DNA from: Nocardioides sp. Arc9.136 | Lineage (GTDB): Bacteria > Actinomycetota > Actinomycetes > Propionibacteriales > Nocardioidaceae | Assembly: GCF_030506255.1 (NCBI RefSeq) | Contig: NZ_CP113431.1 | Coordinates: 3,111,001-3,175,000 of the forward strand | Direction: 5' to 3' | DNA: 64,000 nt | Shown: in pieces, positions 53,860 through 61,457 of the stretch | Layout: each line of letters opens with the position of its first letter | How positions within the stretch are numbered: the stretch's first letter is position 1 | The notes under the pieces: model-generated | What the model was told of the DNA's origin: nothing | Database searches by the model: none | Seen by the model: only the letters and a program-made list of their open reading frames with translations | Position numbers and translations under genes: made by a program

Positions 53860-54515
53860 GCGGTGGTCCCGGCGGTCGGCTCCGTCGTCGGCTCCGTCGT
53901 GGTGGGCTCGGGCCGCACGTGCAGCCCGGCCTCGACCGGCGGCGGCCAGACCGGCGAGGGGATGTCGGCGAGGTGGTAGTGCCCGGGGACGCCGTGGCCG
54001 GCGACCTTCATCCGCTCCAGCAGCCGCTCCGGCGCCTTGCCCGACCCCAGGATCTCCATGAACGTCTGGGCGGTCGAGGGCATGTCGAACCAGTCGCGCT
54101 GCCAGGCGATCTTCAGCTGCCCGGCGTCCGCGCCGCTGGTCTGCCGCTCGACGCCGAACCACGAGCCGCCGATGCCGAGGATCTCGTACTCCTGGCCGGT
54201 GGCGTCGTCGGTGATGCCCGAGCGCTGCTTCCAGAAGCCGACGACCATCCCGGCCTTCTCGTCCATCACGGTGGCGACGTAGTCGTAGTGCCAGCCGTCG
54301 AAGCCGTCCATCTCGATGCCGATGGCCCAGTCGCGGATCTGGTCGCGACCGACGGCCATGAAGTGCTCGTCGACGGAGTACATCCACCCGTAGCTGGCGT
54401 CCTCGGCGTACTCCTCGGCCAGCACGCGCCAGTCGCCCAGTCGCTCGGCCTCGCGGTTGACGGCCAGCCAGCCGTCCCAGAACTCCTCGAGCTCGGCGCG
54501 GGTCAGGTCACTCAT
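53856..54515 (-). CDS. NTF2/SnoaL-like protein of the CYP51 cluster
   Basis: The 219-residue protein has a predicted cone-like NTF2 fold in residues 1-150 (ELEEFWDGWLAVNREAERLGDWRVLAEEYAEDASYGWMY, split). This resembles SnoaL/ketosteroid-isomerase relatives near CYP51 in mycobacteria. A catalytic Asp is not certain. The C-terminus carries a Thr/Glu/Pro repeat (TTTEPTTEPT) not expected in the family. It overlaps the ferredoxin stop by 8 bases. Confidence 0.75.
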   Translation of the reverse strand: MSDLTRAELEEFWDGWLAVNREAERLGDWRVLAEEYAEDASYGWMYSVDEHFMAVGRDQIRDWAIGIEMDGFDGWHYDYVATVMDEKAGMVVGFWKQRSGITDDATGQEYEILGIGGSWFGVERQTSGADAGQLKIAWQRDWFDMPSTAQTFMEILGSGKAPERLLERMKVAGHGVPGHYHLADIPSPVWPPPVEAGLHVRPEPTTTEPTTEPTAGTTA

Positions 54516-54714
54516 CTCGGTCCTCCTGGAGAGCCAGCGCCATCGCTGGGCAGTACTTCACGGCATCGGCCACCTGCGGGCGCAGGGACTCGTCGGGGTG
54601 CTCCTCGAGCACGACCACCCGGTCGGCGTCGTCGTCGAAGGCGAAGACCTGGGGTGCCTCGCCGAGGCACACCTGGTGGCCCTGGCACAGGTCGAGGTCG
54701 GCGACGACCCGCAT
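54508..54714 (-). CDS. Ferredoxin with CxxHxxC motif (Rv0763c-like)
   Basis: This 68-residue ferredoxin has the cluster motif CQGHQVC plus a distal Cys-Pro (YCPAM). His takes the place of the second cysteine, as in the actinobacterial P450 ferredoxins that carry a 3Fe-4S (or His-modified) cluster. It lies directly after CYP51 and would donate electrons to the P450s. ATG 54714 gives a TGATG junction; GTG 54717 is an alternative. Confidence 0.92.
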   Translation of the reverse strand: MRVVADLDLCQGHQVCLGEAPQVFAFDDDADRVVVLEEHPDESLRPQVADAVKYCPAMALALQEDRDE

Positions 54715-56099
54715 CACGCGTCCCGGCGGCGGTAGCGCACGCGGCAGGGCTGCTCGAGCTGGATGACCATCTTGGTGAAGTCGTCGCGGTAGGAGTCCAG
54801 CGGCTGGGCCGCCTCGAACTCGAAGTCGCGCAGGACGACGGAGAAGATCGCCTTCATCTGCATCATCGCGAACGCGTTGCCCACGCAGCGGTGCCGGCCG
54901 GCGCCGAAGGGGATCCAGGTCCAGCGGTTCTGCAGGTCCTCCTGGCGCGGGTCGATGTAGCGGGCCGGGTCGAACCGCTCGGCGTCGGGGAAGTCCTCCT
55001 CGATCCGGTTCGACACCCGCGGCGAGGACGCCACGACGGCGCCGGCGGGGATGGTGCGGCCGGCCAGCTCGAAGTCCTCCTGGACCAGCCGCATCAGCAC
55101 GATCAGCGGCGGGTGCAGGCGCAGGGTCTCCTTGAGCACCGACTCCAGCACCGGGATCGACCGCAGCGCCTGGAACGACACCTCCGAGCCGTCCGCGTAG
55201 AGGCCGTCGAGCTCGGTCACGACGTCGGCCATCACGTCGGGGTGGCGCAGCAGCTCGATCATCGCCCAGGAGGCGGTGCCGCTGCTGGTGTGGTGCCCGG
55301 CGAACATCATCGAGATGAAGATCCCGGTCACGTAGTCGGCCGACATCTCCAGCGAGACCAGCACGTCGAGCAGGTCGCGCTCCTCGCGCGGGACCGGGCC
55401 GCGGGCGACCCGCCGGTCGATGATCGCCTGCACCAGGGCCACGAGCTCCTCGCGGGCGGCGTCGCGGCGGCGGAAGCTGTCGATGTCGGCGTACGCGTCG
55501 ACGTACGCGATGGCGTCGGTGCCGTGCTCGAGCTCGTGGTAGAGCCGCGCGAAGCGGCCGTCGAGCTCCTCGCGGAACGGCTTGCCGATCAGGCAGGAGG
55601 AGGTGGTGTAGATCGTCAGCTCGGCGAAGAAGTCGAGCAGGTCGATCTCGCCCTCGTCGCCCCAGTCGGCGACTATCCGGCGGATCTCGGCCTCGATGGT
55701 CTGCGCGTGGCCGCGCATCATGTCGCCGCGCAGGGCCTGGTTCTTCAGCATCTGCTGGCGCTCCTCGGGGCTGGCGTCGAAGACGACGCCCTGGCCGAAG
55801 ATCGGGGTCATGAAGGGGTACGCCGCGGCCTGGTCGAGCGTGGAGTCCGGCGCGCGGAAGAACGCCTCATTGGCCTCCGCTCCGGTCACCAGCACGACGT
55901 CCTTGTCGGCGAGCCGGAAGCGGCCGACGTCGCCGCACTCCTCGCGCACCCGGTGGAACAGGCCGATCGGGTCGACCCGCATCTCCGGGAGGTGGCCGGT
56001 GCCGCGGATGATCTCGGGCACCTCGGCCGCCTGGTCGTCGAGGACCGTGGAGACCTCCGGGATGTCGGCGAGCAGGTCGCGCGGGGCGGTGGTGGTCAT
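54714..56099 (-). CDS. cyp51: Sterol 14-alpha-demethylase, CYP51
   Basis: The 461-residue P450 is a clear CYP51. The B-C region has QAAAYPFMTPIFGQGVVFDAS, the I-helix has ISMMFAGHHTSSGTASW, ExxR lies in KETLRLHPPLI, and the heme loop is FGAGRHRCVGNAFA with Cys405. All family-specific motifs seen in the M. tuberculosis enzyme (Rv0764c) are present. It removes the 14-methyl group of lanosterol-type sterols by three oxidations; the bacterial physiological substrate is unsettled. It is embedded in an operon with ferredoxin, a second P450 and dehydrogenases. Confidence 0.96.
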   Translation of the reverse strand: MTTTAPRDLLADIPEVSTVLDDQAAEVPEIIRGTGHLPEMRVDPIGLFHRVREECGDVGRFRLADKDVVLVTGAEANEAFFRAPDSTLDQAAAYPFMTPIFGQGVVFDASPEERQQMLKNQALRGDMMRGHAQTIEAEIRRIVADWGDEGEIDLLDFFAELTIYTTSSCLIGKPFREELDGRFARLYHELEHGTDAIAYVDAYADIDSFRRRDAAREELVALVQAIIDRRVARGPVPREERDLLDVLVSLEMSADYVTGIFISMMFAGHHTSSGTASWAMIELLRHPDVMADVVTELDGLYADGSEVSFQALRSIPVLESVLKETLRLHPPLIVLMRLVQEDFELAGRTIPAGAVVASSPRVSNRIEEDFPDAERFDPARYIDPRQEDLQNRWTWIPFGAGRHRCVGNAFAMMQMKAIFSVVLRDFEFEAAQPLDSYRDDFTKMVIQLEQPCRVRYRRRDA

Positions 56100-56881
56100 G
56101 ACGGGTCCTCCACGGGTGCTTCGGGGTTGACGTCGACGGGGCTGATGTGGACGCCGCGGGGCGCGCTGACGACCGTGGTGATGGCGTCGGCGATGGCGCG
56201 GGCCTTGAGGAAGTGCGGGTGGCGGGCCAGCCCGAACCGGACCCACTGCTCGAGCACGAACGCCGCCTGCTCGGCCTCCCAGTCGCCGCCCATCTCGCTC
56301 CAGGTCGGCCCGGGGCGCACGACCGAGGCGCGGACGCCGGTGCCCTCGAGCTCCATCTGCAGCGACTCCACGAGCCCCTCGAGCCCGGACTTGCCGGCGG
56401 TGTAGGCCGACATGAACGGCCGGGCCCGCAGCGCGACGTCGGAGGAGACGAAGAGGACGTCACCGCGGCGGCGCTCGACCATTGGGGGCACGAACGTCCG
56501 GACCAGCCGGTAGGGGCCCACCAGGTTGACGTCGAGCTCGCGGGCGAACCGCTCGGTGCCGACCTCGAGCAGGCGGCCCGGCCCGACGAGGCCGGCGTTG
56601 CTGATGACGACCTCGACGTCGCCGATATCGGCGGTCACCTTCGCGGCGAAGTCCGCGACCGACTCCTCCGAGCTGACGTCGAGGGGGTGGGCGACGGCCT
56701 CGCCGCCCTCGGCGCGGATGGCGGCGGCGAGCTCCTCGCAGCGGTCGGTACGCCGCGCACCGAGCGCGACGGGGAAGCCGGCGGCCGCGAGGGCCCGGGC
56801 CGTCTCCGCACCGATGCCCGAGGAGGCGCCGGCGACCACCGCGGGGCGGCGCTCGGGCTGGGCGTACCTGCCCCGGCTCAC
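56096..56881 (-). CDS. SDR oxidoreductase between the two P450 genes (Rv0765c-like)
   Basis: The 261-residue SDR has VAGASSGIGAETARAL (about 15-30), ISNAGLVGPG (about 92, a variant of NNAG), LFVSSDVALRAR with catalytic Ser and AYTAGKSGL (about 158). It probably oxidises or reduces a hydroxyl produced by either P450. GTG 56881 overlaps the CYP123-like stop, and its own stop overlaps the cyp51 start. Confidence 0.9.
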   Translation of the reverse strand: MSRGRYAQPERRPAVVAGASSGIGAETARALAAAGFPVALGARRTDRCEELAAAIRAEGGEAVAHPLDVSSEESVADFAAKVTADIGDVEVVISNAGLVGPGRLLEVGTERFARELDVNLVGPYRLVRTFVPPMVERRRGDVLFVSSDVALRARPFMSAYTAGKSGLEGLVESLQMELEGTGVRASVVRPGPTWSEMGGDWEAEQAAFVLEQWVRFGLARHPHFLKARAIADAITTVVSAPRGVHISPVDVNPEAPVEDPS

Positions 56882-58152
56882 CGGAGGCGCACCCGGGTCG
56901 GGAGCGAGGCGAACCCGCGCACGCTCGTGGAGTGCACCCGTACGGCGGCGCCGTGGTCGACCTCGAGGCCGTCGGCGACCCCCACCAGGTGCGCGAGGGC
57001 GACCCGGGCCTCGAGCCGGGCCAGGTTGGCGCCCAGGCAGAAGTGCCGGCCGCCGCCGAAGCTGAGGATCTGGGAGAGCTCGGCCCGCTCGCGGTGCAGG
57101 TCGAAGACGGTCGGCTCGGTGAACACCGTCTCGTCGCGGTTGGCCGAGCCGAGCAGCAGCAGCAGCTTGGAGCCGGCCGGCGCGACGGTGCCGTGCAGGG
57201 CCAGGTCGCGCTTGAGGTGCCGGGCGACCATCTGGCTGGAGGTGTCGTGGCGCAGCGTCTCCTCGATCCACGGACCGACGAGCCCGTCGGGGCCAGGTCC
57301 GGCGTCGAGGACGTCGGCGAGCTGCTCGGGGTGGGCGGTGAGGTGGAAGAGCGCGTTGCCGAGGAGCTTGGTGGTCGTCTCGTTGCCCGCGACCACCATG
57401 AGGAAGAGGAAGGCGATGATCTCGTCGTCGCCGAGCCGGTCCCCCGCGCCGCTCCCGCCGGCCTCGTCGTCCAGGCGGACCGCGAGCAGCGCGCTGGTGA
57501 GGTCCTCGGTCGGCTGCCGGCGGCGCTCGGCGAGCATCTCGGCGTAGTAGCCGACGAGCGTGAGCGCGGCCTCCATGCCGGCCGGCGGCACGTCGCGCAC
57601 GCCCTCCTCGCGGTGGACGACCAGGTCGGCCAGGCGGCGTACCTCGTCGCGGTCGGCCTCCGGGACGCCCATCATCTCGGAGATGACGTCCATCGGGAGC
57701 TTGCCGGCGAAGGCGGCGATCCAGTCCAGGTCGACCTCGTCGCCGCTGCCGGCGCCCTCGAGGGCGAACCCGAGGTAGTGCTCGGTGAGCGCCTGCACCC
57801 GCGGCTCCAGCCCGCGGACCCGGCGCGGGGTGAACGCACGCGAGACCAGCGACCGGAGCCGCGCCTGGTGCGGGGCGTCCATCGCCAGGAACGACATGAC
57901 CTTGTGCGCGTGCGGACCCCACGCGCTCTTGTCGAGCGAGACGCCCATGGCGTTGGAGAAGGTGTCGTCGTCGCGCACCGCGGCCGCGATGTCGGCGTGC
58001 CGGCTCAGCGACCAGAAGTCGTGCTCGGCGTTGTGGTGCAGCGGCGCCTCGGCGCGGAGCCGGGCGTAGACCGGGTAGGGGTCCTCGTGGAAGTCGTAGT
58101 CGTAGGGGTCGAAGACCACGGGCGCGGCCGCCGGCTCGAACGTCGTGCTCAT
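56878..58152 (-). CDS. Cytochrome P450, CYP123-like (Rv0766c-like)
   Basis: The 424-residue P450 has I-helix FLMVVAGNETTTKLL, ExxR in EETLRHD and heme loop SFGGGRHFCLGANLARLE with Cys372. Sequence style (DPYDYDFHEDPYPVYARLR) and position, downstream of a TetR gene and upstream of SDR-CYP51, match the mycobacterial CYP123 gene. Substrate is unknown; co-transcription with CYP51 suggests a shared sterol-like pathway. Its ATG overlaps the TetR stop. Confidence 0.9.
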   Translation of the reverse strand: MSTTFEPAAAPVVFDPYDYDFHEDPYPVYARLRAEAPLHHNAEHDFWSLSRHADIAAAVRDDDTFSNAMGVSLDKSAWGPHAHKVMSFLAMDAPHQARLRSLVSRAFTPRRVRGLEPRVQALTEHYLGFALEGAGSGDEVDLDWIAAFAGKLPMDVISEMMGVPEADRDEVRRLADLVVHREEGVRDVPPAGMEAALTLVGYYAEMLAERRRQPTEDLTSALLAVRLDDEAGGSGAGDRLGDDEIIAFLFLMVVAGNETTTKLLGNALFHLTAHPEQLADVLDAGPGPDGLVGPWIEETLRHDTSSQMVARHLKRDLALHGTVAPAGSKLLLLLGSANRDETVFTEPTVFDLHRERAELSQILSFGGGRHFCLGANLARLEARVALAHLVGVADGLEVDHGAAVRVHSTSVRGFASLPTRVRLR

Positions 58153-58727
58153 GCGTGTCCCTCCAGGATCGCGGCGACGACGGCGTCGAGCCGCTCGCCC
58201 ATGTCGGTGTAGGTCAGGACGCCCATGCCGGCCTGCAGCAGCGCCCCGGAGAACGCCAGCACCAGCGCCTCCAGCACGGCCGGCTCCGCGTGCTCCCCCA
58301 GCGCCCGGGAGAACCGGTCGAGGAACTCCCCGCCGATCCGCAGCCGCAGCCGGGCGACGTCGGCGTCGGAGCTCAGCAGCGCCGGGGTGACCGCCGCGGC
58401 GAGCGCCGGGCTGGCGGCCAGCCGCGCCGCCATCCGACGGGTCACGTCCTGGACCCGCTCGACCGGGGTCGCCCCCTGCGCCACCACGTCGGCGTCCTCG
58501 GCGAGGTGGCGCCAGAACAGCTCGGCGAAGAGGTGGTTCTTGGAGGCGAAGTAGGTGTACGCCGTCGCCGCCGACACCCCCGCCCGGCTGGCCACCGACC
58601 GGATCGTCAGCGCCTCGTGCCCCACCTCGTCGAGCTCCTCGGCGCCGGCCGTGAAGAGCCGCTCCACGGTCTCCGCCCGGCGCGACCCGAGCTCCTGCCG
58701 CGGGGCGTTGGACACATAACTGGACAC
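58149..58727 (-). CDS. TetR-family regulator leading the CYP51 cluster (Rv0767c-like)
   Basis: The 192-residue regulator has an N-terminal helix-turn-helix (TIRSVASRAGVSAATAYTYFASK, about 40-62 in halves) and an all-helical ligand domain. It is the first gene of the operon and its own start codon lies inside a palindrome (58721-58734), implying autorepression of the whole cluster. GTG 58727 follows TAGGTT by 6 bases, so the message is probably leaderless. Confidence 0.88.
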   Translation of the reverse strand: MSSYVSNAPRQELGSRRAETVERLFTAGAEELDEVGHEALTIRSVASRAGVSAATAYTYFASKNHLFAELFWRHLAEDADVVAQGATPVERVQDVTRRMAARLAASPALAAAVTPALLSSDADVARLRLRIGGEFLDRFSRALGEHAEPAVLEALVLAFSGALLQAGMGVLTYTDMGERLDAVVAAILEGHA

Positions 58728-58751
58728 GTGTCCAACCTAGAACGTGTTCTC
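58707..58751. promoter_or_regulatory. Operator/promoter of the CYP51 operon with KstR-like box
   Basis: TGGACACGTGTCCA (58721-58734) is a perfect palindrome over the tetR start codon. It is nested in a wider repeat with arms GTTGGACAC / GTGTCCAAC (58707-58715, 58728-58736). Next to it TAGAACGTGTTCTC (58738-58751) fits the steroid-regulator KstR pattern TNNAACNNGTTNNA except for the last base. The -10 TAGGTT is at 58734-58739 on the minus strand. Confidence 0.65.
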
Positions 58752-58777
58752 GTGCGACCGCAAGCACTTCTGGACCG

Positions 58778-59684
58778 CTGGTCGAGGCTGCGGCCTACCC
58801 GCTGGTCGAGCAGGCGAGCGCCAGCGAGCCGTCGTCGAGACCCCGCGACCGTCCCCAGCGCCGTGGGCACCTCACCGCACCGCTAGTCGAGCAGGCGAGC
58901 GCCAGCGAGCCGTCGTCGAGACCCGGCGACCGTCCCTGCGGCCCTGGGCACCTCACCGGGTCTCGACGACGCTCGGCGCTGGCGCGCCTCCCTGCTCGAC
59001 CAGCAGGACGCGGCGTACCCGCTGGTCGAGCAGGCGAGCCCTGGCGAGCCGTCGTCGAGACCCCGCGACCGTCCCCAACACCGGAAGCACCTCACCGGGT
59101 CTCGACGACGCTCGGCGCTGGCGCGCCTCCCTGCTCGACCAGCAGGACGCGGCGTACCCGCTGGTCGAGCAGGCGAGCGCCAGCGAGCCGTCGTCGAGAC
59201 CCCGCGACCGTCCCCAGCGCCGCACGCACCTCACCGGGCCTCGACGACGCTCGGCGCTGGCGCGCCTCCCTGCTCGACCAACAGAGCCCGCCCGCTGGTC
59301 GAGCAGGCGAGCCCTGGCGAGCCGTCGTCGAGACCCCGCAACCGTCCCCAGCACCGTGGGCACCTCACCGGGTCTCGACGACGCTCGGCGCTGGCGCGCC
59401 TCCCTGCTCGACTAGCAGAGCCGCCCGCTGGTCGAGCAGGCGAGCCCTGGCGAGCCGTCGTCGAGACCCCGCAACCGTCCCCAGCGCCGTGGGCACCTCA
59501 CCGGGTCTCGACGACGCTCGGCGCTGGCGCGCCTCCCTGCTCGACCAGCAGAGCCCGCCCGCTGGTCGAGCAGGCGAGCGCAAGCGAGCCGTCGTCGAGA
59601 CCCCGCAAGCGTCCCCAGCGCCGTAGCCACCTCACCGGGTCTCGACGACGCTCGGCGCTGGCGACCCCCCTGCTCGACCAGCAG
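58778..59684. repeat. Array of alternating inverted repeats, about 0.9 kb
   Basis: Seven direct units of about 42 bp start at 58802, 58883, 59022, 59161, 59295, 59428 and 59562 (opening CTGGTCGAGCAGGCGAG, ending GTCGTCGAGACC). Except for the first, each is followed after about 33 bp by its inverted copy (opening GGTCTCGACGACGCTCGG). The period is 133-139 bp, so each period can fold into a hairpin with arms over 40 bp. A fragment of a further unit lies at 58778. It fills the whole gap between fadD and tetR; small open frames within it are not genes. Confidence 0.92.
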
Positions 59685-59693
59685 GGCGCGGGG

Positions 59694-61286
59694 TCAGGCG
59701 GGGACGGGGGCGCCGGCGGGGGCGTAGGTGCGACCTCGCTCCTCGCGCACCCACAGCTCGCCGTCGCCGGGCGTGGGGCCCTGGGCGATCAGCTCGCGCT
59801 TGACGACCTTGTTGGTGGCCGTGGAGGGGAGGTCGGGGGCCACGCGGACGTAGCGCGGCCAGGCCTTCGGCGAGAGGTCCTGCTGCTCGGCGAGGAACGC
59901 CTCGAGCTCGGCCGGGGTCAGCACGGCGTCGTCCTGCAGCACGATTGCGGCCATCACCTGGTCGCCGACGTTGCCGTCGGGGACGGCATACACCGCGACC
60001 CGGTTGAGCTGCGGCAGGCGCAGGAAGATCCGCTCGATCGGGGCTGCGGCGAGGTTCTCGCCGTCGACCCGCATCCAGTCCGCGGTCCGGCCGGCGAGGT
60101 AGATCCAGCCGTCGGCGTCGCGGTAGGCCAGGTCCCCCGACCAGAACATCCCGTGGCGCATCCGCTCGTCGTTGGCCGCCTGGTCGTTGTAGTAGCCGGA
60201 GAAGTAGCCGGCGCCCTGGGTGTTGACCAACTCCCCGACGGCCCGGTCGGCGTTGGCCAGCGCGCCGTGCTCGTCGAAGACCGCCGGCTCGCACTCGGTG
60301 ACGGTCTCGGGGTCGTAGATCGCGACGCCGTCGAAGCCCTTGCCGATCGAGCCCTTGGGCGTCCCGGGCTCACGGGTGATGATCACCGCGCTCTCGGTCG
60401 AGCCGAAGCCGTCCCAGACGGTGCAGCCGAACCGGCGCGAGAACTCCTCGATGTCGCGGTCGCTGGCCTCGTTGCCGAACGCCACGCGCAGCGGGTTGTC
60501 GGCGTCATCGGGCTGTTCCGGTGTCGCGAGGACGTAGGCGAGCGGCTTGCCGACGTAGTTCATGTACGTCGCGCCGTAGTGGCGCACGTCGTCGAGGAAG
60601 TGCGAGGCCGAGAACTTCGCCGGCGCCATCGCGGCACCGGACCCGATCGCGACCGACCACCCGGCGAGGACCGCGTTGGAGTGGAACAGCGGCATCGAGA
60701 GGTAGCAGGTGTCGTCCGCGGTGACGGCGTACTTGTCGATGAGCGTGATGCCGGCGAAGAGCACCATCAGGTGCGCCACCTGCACGGCCTTGGGGTCACC
60801 GCTCGTCCCGGAGGTGAAGATCATCATGAAGGTGTCCATGGCCTCGACCTCGCGGTGCGGCACGAGCGGCCCGGCGCCGGCGACGAGCTCGTCGTACTCC
60901 GGCGTGCCCACCTCGAGCACGCGCACCCCGTCGAGGTCGAGCCCCTCGAGCAGCGGCCGGTGCTCGGCGTCGGTGAGCAGCACCTGCGCGTCGCAGCGGC
61001 GTACATCGGCGGCCAGCCCGGCCCCGCGCCGGGTGTTGTTGACCCCGCACAGCACGTAGCCGCCCAGGGCGGCCGCGGCCATCGACCGCAGCATGTCGGG
61101 GGTGTTGCCGAGCAGGACCGCCACGTGGACCGGGCGCTCGGGGTCGACGAGCCCCAGCAGCGCCGACGCCTCCGCCGAGGCCTCCGCGACGTGCTCGCGC
61201 CACGTCCAGGTGCGGTCGCCGTGCTTGACCGCGACCCCGTCGTCCTCGGCCCGCTCCCGCACCAGCTGCTGCACGTTCTCCGCCAT
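59694..61286 (-). CDS. Acyl-CoA ligase, FadD17/FadD1-like
   Basis: This 530-residue ANL-superfamily ligase has the AMP-binding P-loop MIFTSGTSGDPKAVQ (about 165-180), MPLFHSNAV, the A5-type FGSTESAVIITREPGTPKG (about 310), SGDLAYRDADGW and RTADWMRVDGENLA with a C-terminal Lys in ATNKVVKREL. It closely follows the layout of mycobacterial FadD17 and FadD1, which activate sterol side-chain or long acyl acids as CoA thioesters. A perfect KstR-like palindrome lies 38 bp upstream of ATG 61286. Confidence 0.9.
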   Translation of the reverse strand: MAENVQQLVRERAEDDGVAVKHGDRTWTWREHVAEASAEASALLGLVDPERPVHVAVLLGNTPDMLRSMAAAALGGYVLCGVNNTRRGAGLAADVRRCDAQVLLTDAEHRPLLEGLDLDGVRVLEVGTPEYDELVAGAGPLVPHREVEAMDTFMMIFTSGTSGDPKAVQVAHLMVLFAGITLIDKYAVTADDTCYLSMPLFHSNAVLAGWSVAIGSGAAMAPAKFSASHFLDDVRHYGATYMNYVGKPLAYVLATPEQPDDADNPLRVAFGNEASDRDIEEFSRRFGCTVWDGFGSTESAVIITREPGTPKGSIGKGFDGVAIYDPETVTECEPAVFDEHGALANADRAVGELVNTQGAGYFSGYYNDQAANDERMRHGMFWSGDLAYRDADGWIYLAGRTADWMRVDGENLAAAPIERIFLRLPQLNRVAVYAVPDGNVGDQVMAAIVLQDDAVLTPAELEAFLAEQQDLSPKAWPRYVRVAPDLPSTATNKVVKRELIAQGPTPGDGELWVREERGRTYAPAGAPVPA

Positions 61287-61323
61287 TGCCCTCGCCCTCC
61301 GGCTCGCTTCTGCTCCCACCGAA

Positions 61324-61339
61324 CTGGAACGTGTTCCAG
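61324..61339. promoter_or_regulatory. KstR-like palindrome before the acyl-CoA ligase
   Basis: CTGGAACGTGTTCCAG is a perfect 16-bp palindrome. Its inner 14 bases fit TNNAACNNGTTNNA, the box of the mycobacterial cholesterol-catabolism repressor KstR. Placement just upstream of a FadD17-like ligase supports control by a KstR homologue, which is not in this window. Confidence 0.65.
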
Positions 61340-61372
61340 ATCACTCGACGCGCGTCAACATGGCCCCTGGTG

Positions 61373-61384
61373 TGACGTACGTCA
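61373..61384. promoter_or_regulatory. 12-bp palindrome in the fadD / 61458 divergent region
   Basis: TGACGTACGTCA is perfect and lies between the KstR-like box and the 23-bp palindrome at 61409. It is a possible third regulator site in this 171-bp interval; the binder is unknown. Confidence 0.4.
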
Positions 61385-61408
61385 ACCGTTTCCGGGCAAA
61401 GAGTCCGA

Positions 61409-61451
61409 AGGTGTCAACACTGTTGACACCTCGGCGGTGGTGGCTGACGAT
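61409..61451 (+). promoter_or_regulatory. Promoter with 23-bp palindromic operator before gene 61458
   Basis: A perfect palindrome with 11-bp arms (AGGTGTCAACA) around C61420 overlaps TTGACA (61423-61428). After a 17-base spacer comes GACGAT (61446-61451), which ends 6 bases before ATG 61458. The core GTCAACACTGTTGAC is identical to that at 38785-38799, where it also overlaps a promoter. Confidence 0.75.
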
Positions 61452-61457
61452 GCCCGC

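Noticed and set aside
53919-56405. 828-codon plus-strand frame opposite CYP51 and the NTF2-like gene
   Set aside because: It is a shadow frame of third-position GC bias; it has no recognisable domain and crosses several real genes.
58744-59630. Several short open frames on both strands within the repeat array
   Set aside because: They translate the same repeat again and again (SRRRLA-ARLLDQ-type) without ribosome sites; low-complexity by-products of the repeats.
58778-59684. Regularly spaced repeats resembling a CRISPR array
   Set aside because: Units alternate in orientation, spacers are themselves near-identical, the period is about 135 bp, and no cas gene is nearby. It is an inverted-repeat array.
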